Assembly (NCBI GenBank): GCA_029856365.1
Contig: JAHQWW010000022.1
Span: 1 to 45,976 of the forward strand
Reading direction: 5' to 3'
DNA: 45,976 bases
Origin: Candidatus Hodarchaeota archaeon
GTDB lineage: Archaea; Asgardarchaeota; Heimdallarchaeia; Hodarchaeales; Hodarchaeaceae
The notes beneath the pieces were generated by a model that was not told the DNA's origin, searched no databases, and was given only the letters and a program-made list of their open reading frames with translations. The position numbers and the translations under genes were made by a program. This document shows positions 16,668-25,601 of the stretch, in pieces (position 1 is the first letter of the stretch; every line of letters begins with the position of its first letter).

Positions 16668-18131
16668 ATGTCTCTTAATCTAGAACCTTTTTTCAATCCA
16701 AGAGCAGTTGCTTTGGTTGGTGCAAGTGACAAGCTCTCAAGTTGGGGATTCATTGTTGCTCATAATATTGTGCAAAATAGTTATACGGGGGAATTTTTTC
16801 CTGTTCATCCCAATAAAAAGGAAATTTTAGGATACAAAGCCTATCCTTCTATTCTTGAAATCCCGAAAGATATACACCTTGATCTAGTGATTATCATCAT
16901 TCCTGCAAGATTTGTCTTATCTATCCTTGAACAGGCAAAACAGAGAGATGTTCATCATGTTGTTATTATCACAGCTGGTTTTAAGGAATCTGGAGAGGAA
17001 GGACGAAAATTGGAGGAGAAAATTACAACTTATGCTCAACAAAATGGTATCCGATTAATTGGACCGAATGGGATGGGTATTGTAAGCACACGGGTAAATT
17101 TAACTGCAGTAATGTGGCCTGTAGCTGGATTAAGACAAGGAGACATGGCTTTTATCTCTCAGTCAGGAAATATTGGCACGATTGGTCTCACTGTTGCTTC
17201 GAGACGAGGGATAGGTCTTAATGTATATGTTTCGGCTGGTAACATGGCAGATTTGGTAATGGCAGATTATTTAGAATTCTTTGGTAAGCATGATACCAGA
17301 ACCAAAGTTATTGGCCTTTATGTAGAAGGGATTCAAGATTCCCGGCGTTTTGTAAATTTAGTGAAAGAGATATCTAAAAGCAAACCAGTTATCATATTAA
17401 AAGCTGGAGGCACAGTTTCAGGTCGTCAGGCTGCTCTTTCTCACACAGGAGCTATAACTGGTGATGACCGAGTCTTTCGTAATATTCTAGAGAATGCAGG
17501 AGCAATAATTGTAGATTCTCTTGATGAAATGTTTGACCTTGTTCTTGTTTTCTCTCGATGGGCTGAAATGAGGTTTCCTAGAGGAAGAGTTGTTATTTTA
17601 ACAAGAGGTGGTGGTTGGGGGGTAATGGCAGCTGATGCATGCTCTAGACAAGGAATAAATTTAGAGCCATTAACCAAAAATGCGTATGAACGTATTGATG
17701 AAATTCTCCCGCCCTACTGGTCGAAAGGAAACCCGATTGATACAGTTGCTTCACTAAATTTGAACGACGTCAAAGAAATTATTAAAATTATCTTTGATGA
17801 GATGCCCTCAGTCGAAGCTATATTTCTCTTAGGAGTTGGAGGGATAGCTTATCTAGCAAATCTGGCAAAACAATCCCCTTTCATTCTTGATGAGCACAAA
17901 GATCAACTTAATTTTATTTCTGATCTAGAAGTAAATCTGTTTAAAGAAGTCATCAAGCTCTCTCGAAGTTACAACAAGCCTATTTTGATAACAACCTTAT
18001 TAACTGCTCACAATTCGCCATCAATACAATTTCTTGAGTCTCAAGATTATCCAATCTTCCCTAGTCCTACTAGAATGGTTCAAACTTTTCGTTATATGGT
18101 TGATTATTACCGTTGGCGACAAAGAATATAA
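16668..18131 (+). CDS. ADP-forming acyl-CoA synthetase, alpha-subunit-like (NDP-forming)
   Basis: A 487-residue protein with the domain order of the alpha subunit of archaeal ADP-forming acetyl-CoA synthetases: CoA-binding Rossmann domain (PRAVALVGASDKLSSWG near 11-27), a succinyl-CoA ligase-type domain (RLIGPNGMGI, MAFISQSGNIGTIG), and a third domain (about 300-470). The phosphorylated histidine is His260 in ALSHTGAITGDD. The full enzyme converts acyl-CoA, ADP and phosphate to acid, CoA and ATP, the main substrate-level phosphorylation in many fermenting archaea. The ATP-grasp beta subunit is not adjacent and is not in this window, so it must be encoded elsewhere or this is a CoA-binding paralogue. 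GGATGATG precedes the ATG. Confidence 0.88.
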   Translation: MSLNLEPFFNPRAVALVGASDKLSSWGFIVAHNIVQNSYTGEFFPVHPNKKEILGYKAYPSILEIPKDIHLDLVIIIIPARFVLSILEQAKQRDVHHVVIITAGFKESGEEGRKLEEKITTYAQQNGIRLIGPNGMGIVSTRVNLTAVMWPVAGLRQGDMAFISQSGNIGTIGLTVASRRGIGLNVYVSAGNMADLVMADYLEFFGKHDTRTKVIGLYVEGIQDSRRFVNLVKEISKSKPVIILKAGGTVSGRQAALSHTGAITGDDRVFRNILENAGAIIVDSLDEMFDLVLVFSRWAEMRFPRGRVVILTRGGGWGVMAADACSRQGINLEPLTKNAYERIDEILPPYWSKGNPIDTVASLNLNDVKEIIKIIFDEMPSVEAIFLLGVGGIAYLANLAKQSPFILDEHKDQLNFISDLEVNLFKEVIKLSRSYNKPILITTLLTAHNSPSIQFLESQDYPIFPSPTRMVQTFRYMVDYYRWRQRI

Positions 18132-18138
18132 CTGTGAT

Positions 18139-19545
18139 TCATTGATAGAATTTTGAAATCATAGCTTGAGAAAGCAATAATAATGTACTCACATCAATAA
18201 AACCAAGACACAGTAATAAGAGTCCAATAATCAATTCGTCCTCTAGTATATCTCGACCAAGGCTTTCATAGATAGATATACCTACAAGCAATCCCCACCG
18301 GACATATTCGTCTAACTCTGATATTAACTTGGAATAAACATCCTGAAATTCCTGTTTCATAGCTTGAAGACAAGCATAGGAAAGGCCTGCAAACCGTTTT
18401 ATACGTTGATCATTCGAGTGGAAAAAGGTTTCAAACTCTTTTGCACGATCATACTCCTTATGTATGAGAATGAATGAAAATGCCCTTAACAGCACAAGAA
18501 AACGGTCAAAATTGCCAGAACCCCGTTGTTGAAGTCCTTCTTCGATGAATGTGCCCAAATCAGCAAGTGACTTTTCAGATTCCAGAAAATAACTAGCAGT
18601 AATCCCTGCTGCCTTAATATCTAAAGTATTACACTGTAATAGTGCCCTTAAAACATCTGTTACTGTTTTATTCTCCTTGAGGATGGTGGAAATTTGTTCA
18701 TAATCAGGATCTAAATCCTTAAGCCCTAATAATCGAATGAGAAAATTCTTTTGTTGTTTATTATCATTAAGAAGGGACAAATATGTTAAAATGAGTGCTG
18801 AATCTGTTCCGAACTTCGAATGGAACTCTATGCCTTGTTTTATTATTTTTTCAAGCTTTTCAACTCTAATTACTGGATCAGGGATCAAAGGAAGAAGAAA
18901 AGCAGTACAAATCATTGCAATTCTCCGACTCTCCTTATTTGATAAGTTAGGGATAATTAATTCAACTATGAAATCAAACACATTTTCCGCTTTATCAACA
19001 TTTAGAGCTGCTAGTGTAAGTCCCACTAAATAACAGTCTGGACTCCCCATCTCTGCTGGATTATAAGCTTCTAGAATTGCTGGAAGGCTATCTTTCTGTG
19101 TTTCTCGAAACTTAGCCAGAAGACCCAAGCCAATTGCGTACCCTTGCTTTACAACGAGATCAGCTTTCTTAATTTTTTTTCTAAATTCATTATAGCTCTT
19201 TTTTTGGAATTTCTTATTGTTTGAAAAAAAAGCATTCACTCCTAATGCAATTGCTGCAGTCATCCTTGTTGTTGTTAAAGGATCATTCAGAGAGTTCTTC
19301 AAGGTTTTTTCCTGCTCTTTTCCTCCTTCTGAATCCAGAAGTGTTGAAAATGCTAATCCTATTAAAGCAGCACGTTTTATTATCAAATCTTGGCTTCTTC
19401 CAGCTGCTCTCAGCTGTTTTAGCTTAAATTTTCTCTCTAACTGAGGATTAAATCCTATAGCTAATGCTAATGCCTCACGTTCAGTTGACGATCTGTTTTT
19501 TCGATACTCCTGGACAAAGACCGAAAAATCCACGTTATTTTCCAA
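18139..19545 (-). CDS. HEAT-like / proteasome-cyclosome-like repeat protein
   Basis: A 468-residue, all-alpha protein made of repeated helical pairs. Recurrent short blocks with a small-Gly-small pattern are visible: RAALIGLAFSTL, TAAIALGVNAFF, QGYAIGLGLLAKF, YLVGLTLAALN, KRFAGLSYACLQAM and RWGLLVGISIYESL, spaced about 35-45 residues apart in the first half and near the end. Such blocks resemble HEAT repeats, and the GYAIGLGLL block resembles the PC repeats of Rpn1/Rpn2. No enzymatic motif is present, so it is probably a protein-binding scaffold. The start is TTG with GAGGG upstream. Stops of this gene and the acyl-CoA synthetase gene are 7 bases apart. PC-repeat kinship is only a suggestion. 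Confidence 0.65.
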   Translation of the reverse strand: MENNVDFSVFVQEYRKNRSSTEREALALAIGFNPQLERKFKLKQLRAAGRSQDLIIKRAALIGLAFSTLLDSEGGKEQEKTLKNSLNDPLTTTRMTAAIALGVNAFFSNNKKFQKKSYNEFRKKIKKADLVVKQGYAIGLGLLAKFRETQKDSLPAILEAYNPAEMGSPDCYLVGLTLAALNVDKAENVFDFIVELIIPNLSNKESRRIAMICTAFLLPLIPDPVIRVEKLEKIIKQGIEFHSKFGTDSALILTYLSLLNDNKQQKNFLIRLLGLKDLDPDYEQISTILKENKTVTDVLRALLQCNTLDIKAAGITASYFLESEKSLADLGTFIEEGLQQRGSGNFDRFLVLLRAFSFILIHKEYDRAKEFETFFHSNDQRIKRFAGLSYACLQAMKQEFQDVYSKLISELDEYVRWGLLVGISIYESLGRDILEDELIIGLLLLCLGFIDVSTLLLLSQAMISKFYQ

Positions 19546-19746
19546 AATAAGGCCCTCATTACCTACTACCTCTCTTCCAATTTAAAGATATTAATTCAAA
19601 CACATCATATTTGAATCCTTTAATAGATGGCTTTTTTATCTATCTATATCCATGAGATCTGAAAATAGTATAAAATAATGTCCAGACTAAGACCCCAGAG
19701 CATATCACAATTATTATGATCAATTACTAACAAGCTGGTTGAAATT

Positions 19747-20421
19747 ATGGGCACATTTATTCCCCACCTTCGTGATTTCGAGAAATACCTCCTGCAAGAA
19801 TTCTCAACAAGGATTAAAAACCGAACGATACCTATCATAGCTATTGGGGGATTTTCAGGAACAGGAAAAGACACAGTTGCTCGTTTTGTCCAACAATACT
19901 TTGAAAAGAATCATAACATTTCGTTAAAAATCATTAGTGCTGGCGATATTGTAAGAAAAATAGCCATTGAATCAGGATGGAAAGAAAGAAACCTAGATGA
20001 ATTTATGAAATACATTCAAAAAACGCAGAATCAAGAGTTTGCAAGGAAAGTAGACCTTGAAATTGAAAAAAATGCATTACAAACTGCCCTTTTAGAAGGT
20101 GGCATTTTCATTGGACGAATGGCCCCATATGCAATTGGAACTCATGGAATAACTATTTGGTTGGAAGTAGCAGCACAAGTGATAGCTAATCGTATTTCTC
20201 ATGATATAAATAGATCTGAATATGGTATGAATGAAGAGCAACTCATTCAAAGGATCAAATCTCGTGATAGAACTGATGGAGAACGTTTAGAAGAAATCTA
20301 TGGAATATCATTTCGAGACAAAAAGCAATTTGACTTTACTTTGCGGAATGAAGGGTATTCTATTAAGGAACTCAGAGAGATGATAGAACAATTTCTCCAC
20401 AGAAAAATTCCCTCAATTTAA
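19747..20421 (+). CDS. Archaeal CMP kinase-like P-loop kinase
   Basis: A 224-residue P-loop kinase. The Walker A motif is GGFSGTGKDT near residues 38-47. KIISAGDIVRKIAIESGW near 67-84 matches the ISAGDIFR signature of archaeal cytidylate kinases, followed by LDEFMKYIQ, a VDLEIEKNA segment, LEGGIFIGRMAPYAI, and RDRTDGERLEEIYGI, all in the order found in archaeal Cmk. The 35 residues before the P-loop and some substitutions (Gly-Gly for the usual Glu-Gly-Arg) make it more divergent than a typical Cmk, so it may phosphorylate CMP/dCMP or another small substrate. Its TAA overlaps the ribosome binding site of the next gene, a DUF6125 protein, indicating coupled translation. Confidence 0.72.
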   Translation: MGTFIPHLRDFEKYLLQEFSTRIKNRTIPIIAIGGFSGTGKDTVARFVQQYFEKNHNISLKIISAGDIVRKIAIESGWKERNLDEFMKYIQKTQNQEFARKVDLEIEKNALQTALLEGGIFIGRMAPYAIGTHGITIWLEVAAQVIANRISHDINRSEYGMNEEQLIQRIKSRDRTDGERLEEIYGISFRDKKQFDFTLRNEGYSIKELREMIEQFLHRKIPSI

Positions 20422-20434
20422 GGAGATAGGTAAA

Positions 20435-20938
20435 TTGGATCTTGAAATACTAGAAAAACAAGATTTAATTAAAATTATCAGAATGTATTCTAAGAACTGG
20501 CTAGCTCATGATGGCTGCTGGTTTTTAGCTGCTGAAGAAAGGCATGGACTTGCTGAGGCAATCCAGATTGACAAAGAAGGATGGAAGCGTTTTACTATAG
20601 TTGAAGCAAAAAGAATAATGAATGAATTTGACATTCCTCCAAATTCAGGATTAGAGGGATTAGAAAAAGCCCTACATCTACGGTTATACGCCTCAATAAA
20701 TATTCAGGAGGTTACACGGGTCTCTTCCACCAAATTAATACTTAAAATGAAAACTTGTCGAGTTCAGTCAGCTAGAGAAAGAAAAAATTTACCATTATTT
20801 CCTTGTAAAGAAGTAGGAATTGTAGAATATAGCGGTTTTGCTAAGACTATTGATAACAGAATTATGACTAATGTTATAGCATGTCCCCCAGATTCGATGG
20901 AACGTGATTTTCATTGTGGATGGGAGTTTACGATTTAG
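20435..20938 (+). CDS. DUF6125 family protein
   Basis: A 167-residue soluble protein with the hallmark NWLAHDGCWFLAAEERHGLAEAI near residues 17-39, followed by a helical region (WKRFTIVEAKRIMNEFDI) and a beta-rich C-terminal half with cysteines at CRVQ, PCKEVGI, ACPPDS and HCGWEF. This matches the DUF6125 group found in anaerobic bacteria and archaea, which I relate to the ATC hydrolase-like fold from memory; its function is not known. The start is TTG, chosen because AAGGAGAT lies eight bases before it and overlaps the stop of the kinase gene. Cotranscription with the kinase is likely. Confidence 0.78.
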   Translation: MDLEILEKQDLIKIIRMYSKNWLAHDGCWFLAAEERHGLAEAIQIDKEGWKRFTIVEAKRIMNEFDIPPNSGLEGLEKALHLRLYASINIQEVTRVSSTKLILKMKTCRVQSARERKNLPLFPCKEVGIVEYSGFAKTIDNRIMTNVIACPPDSMERDFHCGWEFTI

Positions 20939-20963
20939 AGTAACCACTAAACAGGGAAACAAT

Positions 20964-21299
20964 TTATTCTGACCAAACCCATCCGCATTTTATACACTTA
21001 TAATACGTTGTAGTCTCCCATTCCTCCTTTCTTCGGTTTTCTGCTTCCCAATACCGAGCTTCGTAGTGATTGCACCGTGGGCACGCTACTTTAATACTTG
21101 GTCGAACATCAAATTCTTCTTCAACTATTGTTAACTTCTCCTTGACGTCATGGTGTATCTTACTTGAGATCTGATAAGAAGATTCCTTGAATTTGTCTTT
21201 AAACTCTGTTTTACAAACTCGACATACCAAGGTGATGCTACCATCTTCATGTCGTTGAGGAATTAGGAGTGCACCACACTTTTCACAAAAACTAACCAA
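20964..21299 (-). CDS. TFS/RPB9-type zinc-ribbon transcription protein
   Basis: A 111-residue protein with two zinc ribbons. The N-terminal one uses CEKCG and CRVC (residues about 5-29); the C-terminal one uses CPRCNH and CIKCGWVW and has the TFIIS-like strand arrangement. This is the architecture of archaeal TFS, which rescues arrested RNA polymerase by stimulating RNA cleavage, and of the polymerase subunit RPB9. The cleavage-active proteins carry an Asp-Glu pair on the C-terminal hairpin; here the equivalent segment reads RRKEEWETTTYYKC, giving Glu-Glu and a one-residue insertion, so cleavage activity may differ. The start is TTG with AGGTGAG upstream. Confidence 0.86.
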   Translation of the reverse strand: MVSFCEKCGALLIPQRHEDGSITLVCRVCKTEFKDKFKESSYQISSKIHHDVKEKLTIVEEEFDVRPSIKVACPRCNHYEARYWEAENRRKEEWETTTYYKCIKCGWVWSE

Positions 21300-21516
21300 T
21301 GGAAACTCACCTTTCCTAGATTATTATCAAATCATGTCGTTCAATCACTTTAATAATCGGAAAGCCATTTTTATTATTGGAATATAATGGAAAAGTGGTT
21401 TTATGTTTGCTTTCTAAATGTTATCTTTCCACCTTTTAAAGTTTTTAATATAGACATCTCCCCTCAAGTTGATTTTGAACTATATCGCTCTAACTAAAAA
21501 AAAAATCGATATTTTC

Positions 21517-22560
21517 TCAAGAATGAACTGCTTCTAAGGTGAATATGCATTTAGTTCCTGTACTAGTAGCGCATAAGGGATCTTCAATCATCCGAAATTT
21601 CTTTCCAAGCACTTCAGAGGCATATCCACCCCAAATGTGACCTAGAAACCTACAAAAAGTTATATTTTTTCCGCGATCTTTTCCACAGATATCAACATCA
21701 CCGTAGAAAAGTAGCTCATCGATTTCATCTGGAGGCAATAGTCCAATTCCCTTTAGAATTTGGTGCCTCTCTAACCCATGTAATACTTGTCTTATACTTC
21801 TAACCATTGAAACACCAATTTGATTAGCAAATTCTTCGAGACGTTCATCTTCTTGCAATTTAAGAAATAACACTTCAACTAACTTCAAAGGATAATCTTC
21901 AATGTCTTTTCGTTCTAGAATTGTGGGGTCAAAATGTTCCACAACAGTTCTTGTTCCCTCCAGTAAGAAACGGGTAGCATCTTGAATACTAATGCCTCTA
22001 CCGACAATTGGCTTAAGTAAAGATCCTGCAGAGAGTAAGACTGTTGCCTTTTCTTTAGCAGTTGGTTGAACTGATTCAGCAAAAACATCCTCAGAAGCTC
22101 TAAATTGGAGTTCATAAGCAAAGCGAGGTGGAAGCAGCTCATTTTCTATGAAAGAAACCTTTACATTGGATTGTATGAAAGAATATCCAAGTCCTTTAAC
22201 AATTGCTGAGAGAAGAAGTTTAATTAATTCTGTGTCTTTTTCTGTTGTAGCTCTCCATATACGTCCTTTTCCTAAAAAAACTCTTCCCAGCCGTACATCC
22301 TCAGCCCACTCTATTTCACAAGGAGAAAAGCCCAATGAAGCTAAGAAGAGTTTGGCCTGAGTTAACGTGTTATCTGAGGAGGTTAAAGTGAAGTTTGACT
22401 TCACCAAGTCGTATGTCATGGTTTCTATTAACTTTCTCGTTTCTAATGTGTTTGATCGATCTAGTAGTTCCTGTGATAATTTCATAACCGCCATTGTCAG
22501 AAATCTTTTGATTTTTACTCCAGCGATTGCTTCAGAATGGCTTGGACGTGATTCAGACAA
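21517..22560 (-). CDS. V4R-domain protein
   Basis: A 347-residue soluble protein. The C-terminal part (about 240-340) has the V4R pattern: a cysteine before a helix (FCRFLGHIWGGYASEVLGKKF), then EDPLCATSTGTKCIFTLE, which supplies two more cysteines around a small Gly loop. V4R domains bind small molecules or metal and often sit in regulators. The N-terminal half (about 45-160) has similar secondary-structure order without the cysteines, so this may be a tandem of two V4R-like domains joined by a helical linker. No DNA-binding motif is apparent. The start is TTG with GAGGT upstream. Asgard genomes pair such domains with small GTPases; one is encoded 620 bases away. Confidence 0.72.
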   Translation of the reverse strand: MSESRPSHSEAIAGVKIKRFLTMAVMKLSQELLDRSNTLETRKLIETMTYDLVKSNFTLTSSDNTLTQAKLFLASLGFSPCEIEWAEDVRLGRVFLGKGRIWRATTEKDTELIKLLLSAIVKGLGYSFIQSNVKVSFIENELLPPRFAYELQFRASEDVFAESVQPTAKEKATVLLSAGSLLKPIVGRGISIQDATRFLLEGTRTVVEHFDPTILERKDIEDYPLKLVEVLFLKLQEDERLEEFANQIGVSMVRSIRQVLHGLERHQILKGIGLLPPDEIDELLFYGDVDICGKDRGKNITFCRFLGHIWGGYASEVLGKKFRMIEDPLCATSTGTKCIFTLEAVHS

Positions 22561-22756
22561 GTTTAAGACCTCTTATAGAGTTTTCGATAAAAATATAACA
22601 AGAGATTTATATCTATTCAAATTTACAAAAATTAAAAGGTAAAGATAATTTAAAAAGGATTTGTTAAGAAGCTTCATTTTTATAAATTAAAAATGGACTA
22701 GAAACCGAGTCAGTACTAGGCACATTCAATTATCAAATGTAATAGAGACAGCAGCA

Positions 22757-23119
22757 ATGAATAGATTCATTCGATTTTTTAAAAAACTTTTCATTCCAGA
22801 ACTCTCTCACGATGCCTCTCGAGAAGCAGAGAAGAGAGTCAAAATTGCTCGTAGTATTTCCGATGATCAAATTTACGTTCAAACAATCAGAAATGCATTA
22901 AAAGTTGAAGATGCCAGTCTATCCGATAAGTTAACATTCGCTTTCACTTCTCTTCCCGAAGCAAACTCAAATTTTAAATATGCGAAGAATATGTTTATTG
23001 ACATTCTTGACTTTCTAATGGGCAATAATGAGATTTCTTCAGAAGAAGGTAATCTATATAAGACTCAGCTTGAAAATATCAGCTCTCTTGAAGATCTGAT
23101 GGTGATGCTGTCTGTATAG
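22757..23119 (+). CDS. Small uncharacterised helical protein
   Basis: A 120-residue, apparently all-alpha soluble protein. It begins with a basic amphipathic stretch (MNRFIRFFKKLFIPEL) that could touch the membrane, and then alternates charged helices with no cysteine and no recognised motif. It stands between the V4R-domain gene and the small GTPase, convergent with the latter. Conserved-looking features are limited, so it may be lineage specific. The ATG at 22757 has only a weak ribosome binding site. A membrane-peripheral partner of the GTPase is conceivable but unsupported. Confidence 0.5.
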   Translation: MNRFIRFFKKLFIPELSHDASREAEKRVKIARSISDDQIYVQTIRNALKVEDASLSDKLTFAFTSLPEANSNFKYAKNMFIDILDFLMGNNEISSEEGNLYKTQLENISSLEDLMVMLSV

Positions 23120-23179
23120 AAACCAATAAAACTATAAAAAAAATATTTACAGCTTCAAAGACAAAATAATTTTGAACGG

Positions 23180-23758
23180 CTATTTTGTTGAGTCTGACTC
23201 AGTATTGTTAATTTTATCACGATTAGTATATACCAGAAGTCCTGCTAAATCTTCAAAGGTTTCTTGAATATGATTCCCCGTTTTAGCGCTGGTTTCAAAA
23301 AAATTTACCATCTGCAAATGATCCTTGGCTTGTTCTCCCTCGCTAAAAGAAACTTGCCGATCATCGGCTAGATCATTTTTATTCCCTACAAGATACATTC
23401 TTACATCAGGTGAATACTTTCTTAATTGTTCTATCCATAACGGGATTTTTTCAAGTGTCTTCTTTCGAGTTAGATCATACACCAGAAGAGCGCCAGAAAC
23501 CCCTTGGAAAAAAACTCGACCTACCTGGGATGAACGAGCGTGTCCACCGATATCCCAAATTTGGAGGCCTACTTTGTACTCTCTACCCTCAAAAGGAAGA
23601 TTTACAGTCTTAACTAAGAAGTTAGCTCCAATAGTTGCCATGTAATCTCCTGGAAACCGATCCTCGACATAACGTAAGACCATCGACGATTTTCCCACAC
23701 GAAATTCTCCAAGAAGGAGGATTTTGGCGAGGAAGTTGTAGTCAACTCTTTTTGTCAT
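23180..23758 (-). CDS. Ras-superfamily small GTPase with atypical G3 (WDIGGH)
   Basis: A 192-residue small GTPase, expected to switch between GTP and GDP states. G1 is GEFRVGKSS, the G2 threonine is in MATIGANF, G3 is WDIGGH, G4 is NKND and G5 is ETSAKTG. The region RFPGDYMATIGANF and ALLVYDLTRKKTLEKIP are typical Rab/Ras-like switch and alpha-3 sequences, as found in Asgard archaea. The glutamine that follows DxxG in Ras is replaced by His and the G3 is Arf-like (GG), which may slow hydrolysis. No CAAX or Cys tail is present. ATG at 23758 is preferred; a TTG three codons upstream is possible. It is convergent with the helical protein at 22757. Confidence 0.92.
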   Translation of the reverse strand: MTKRVDYNFLAKILLLGEFRVGKSSMVLRYVEDRFPGDYMATIGANFLVKTVNLPFEGREYKVGLQIWDIGGHARSSQVGRVFFQGVSGALLVYDLTRKKTLEKIPLWIEQLRKYSPDVRMYLVGNKNDLADDRQVSFSEGEQAKDHLQMVNFFETSAKTGNHIQETFEDLAGLLVYTNRDKINNTESDSTK

Positions 23759-24041
23759 TCTGATCAACAGCTATTAATTAATGTATAGAATAATCTTGGT
23801 AATGGTGATATAGAAGATTTGAGGTTGTCCTTCTCCGAGTTTCATTAAACGAATACAAATGATAAACCACTGTTCGGGAGTGAATATTTAAGTAAATATA
23901 CTTTCTTGTTACATCTTTTGCGTAAAAGAGGAATTAAAAAAAGTTTCCAACTTCAAGTACAAATACTCTGAGTATCTAAATTCCAAGAATTGCAGGCGAA
24001 AAATAGAAATAATATTTCTCTTTAACCTTTTGTGAATAGAA

Positions 24042-24293
24042 ATGCGACAATTCTTAAGATCCTTTAGTGAAATTCGGAAATTTATTCGCCGAGGATCACC
24101 TCAAGATGTCGTTAAAGTATGTCCAATTTGCCTTACAAACAGTCTTGAAGTTATCCCCAATAGATTCTTAGGATTGTTATCTCCACCATATTATTTATGT
24201 CGTAATTGTGGATACAAAGGAATGATTTTTGCTGAAATAGAACGAAAACAATATGAAAGCCTAGATTTAACAGTTGAGACAAGATCATCTTAA
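24042..24293 (+). CDS. Small zinc-ribbon protein
   Basis: An 83-residue protein with CPICLTNSLEVIP and CRNCGYKG forming one CxxC-x23-CxxC zinc ribbon, followed by an acidic tail. A basic amphipathic N-terminus (RQFLRSFSEIRKFIRRG) precedes it. Such ribbons are common in archaeal proteins that bind nucleic acid or protein, but no family is identified. The stop codon region carries the AAGGAGAGG site of the next gene, an M20 peptidase, so the two are translationally linked. Confidence in coding is helped by this spacing and the ribbon. Confidence 0.65.
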   Translation: MRQFLRSFSEIRKFIRRGSPQDVVKVCPICLTNSLEVIPNRFLGLLSPPYYLCRNCGYKGMIFAEIERKQYESLDLTVETRSS

Positions 24294-24308
24294 GGAGAGG
24301 GTTTTATA

Positions 24309-25442
24309 TTGGAATGCATAAAGATCTTAAAAAATTTAATTTGCTTAAATTCTGAAAATCCTCCTGGTAATACACGACTTACTATTGAATACATACAAAA
24401 ATGGGCCGAGGGGAATAACATTCCAGTTAGGACTCAGTGGTATGAAGAGAACCAAGCAAATATAATCCTAACTCTTGGTAAGGCAAAGAAATCAATTGTG
24501 ATGTGTGGACATCTAGACACTGTCCCAGCTGGAAATTTAAATAACTGGGATTACGACCCTTTTGGCGGAGAAGAAACGGAGGGGTATATTTATGGTCGTG
24601 GTTCAGCTGATATGAAGGGAGGGGTTTCTGCTTGTTTAAGAGCACTTAAATCCTTAAAAAATACCGTTGATATAGATAAATTGAATTATCAAATAGTATT
24701 TCTTGGAACATCTGATGAGGAGGTAGGGCTTGGCGGAGCTAAAGCTGCAATGAAACTAGGAATAATGGATAATACTGAATTCTTAATTGTGGCAGAACCC
24801 ACAAGCTTGAAGGTTGGAATCGCAGAAAAAGGAGTTTTATGGATGACTATTCGATCTTATGGGAAATCTGCTCATGGTTCAACCCCAGAAAAAGGAATTA
24901 ATGCCATTGAAGAACTAGTAAATCTTTTTCCATTATTGAGAAACGCCATTCCTCGAGTTTCTCATCCTACCTTAGGTCAAAGTACACTGAATATTGGTAA
25001 AATTAAGGGGGGTAAAAGTGCAAACGTTGTCCCTGAAAATGCTGAAATTCAATGTGATTTTCGATTAGTTCCACCTATTAATTTAACTGATTTTGCTAAT
25101 GAAATCACTCACAAAATAAAAGAGTTTGAAAAATCAAACCCTGCTCAATTTGAAACTGAAATAAATCAAATCATGCTACCTGTATCTAATTCTCACGAAA
25201 ACAAATTCATACAACTTTTTCTGAAAGTAAGCAATAATCAGACACCAATCGGTTTAAACTACGGAACTGATGCAGCTGTTCTTGTCACTCAAGCACCTCA
25301 ATCAATTCCTTTTGTTATATACGGTCCTGGTGATCCGAAAGCCATTCATAACGCAAATGAACGAGTTTTGATTTCTGAAGTTCTAGAGGTAGAATCAGTT
25401 CTTACCAAGTTTCTAAGGAGAATTACATTAATAGGGACTTGA
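24309..25442 (+). CDS. M20-family metallopeptidase/deacylase (ArgE/DapE type)
   Basis: A 377-residue di-zinc hydrolase. The ligands are visible in CGHLDTVPAG (His), GRGSADMKGG (bridging Asp), GTSDEEVGLGG (catalytic Glu and ligand Glu), AEPT and IHNANE (His). The lid domain is between about 180 and 290 with GKSAHGSTPEKGINAIEEL. Members cleave amide bonds of N-acyl amino acids or small peptides; ArgE/DapE-like archaeal homologues often have uncertain substrates. The start is TTG, fixed by AAGGAGAGG eight bases upstream that overlaps the preceding gene's stop. No signal peptide is present, so it is cytosolic. Substrate (succinyl-diaminopimelate, acetylornithine, peptide) is not decidable. Confidence 0.93.
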   Translation: MECIKILKNLICLNSENPPGNTRLTIEYIQKWAEGNNIPVRTQWYEENQANIILTLGKAKKSIVMCGHLDTVPAGNLNNWDYDPFGGEETEGYIYGRGSADMKGGVSACLRALKSLKNTVDIDKLNYQIVFLGTSDEEVGLGGAKAAMKLGIMDNTEFLIVAEPTSLKVGIAEKGVLWMTIRSYGKSAHGSTPEKGINAIEELVNLFPLLRNAIPRVSHPTLGQSTLNIGKIKGGKSANVVPENAEIQCDFRLVPPINLTDFANEITHKIKEFEKSNPAQFETEINQIMLPVSNSHENKFIQLFLKVSNNQTPIGLNYGTDAAVLVTQAPQSIPFVIYGPGDPKAIHNANERVLISEVLEVESVLTKFLRRITLIGT

Positions 25443-25601
25443 CTGTCATGGAGTTCATACTCTTGGAGTCGAAGCATTGAAAGGGAGCCTCTAGAGCGTT
25501 TTCTTAGTTTTCTTGCAGAACTTATCTATTTAAGAGAAATATTCATTCTTTCTTATAATCCCAAAAAAGTAGTTAGAAATAGCAGAATTCAACTGAAGGT
25601 A

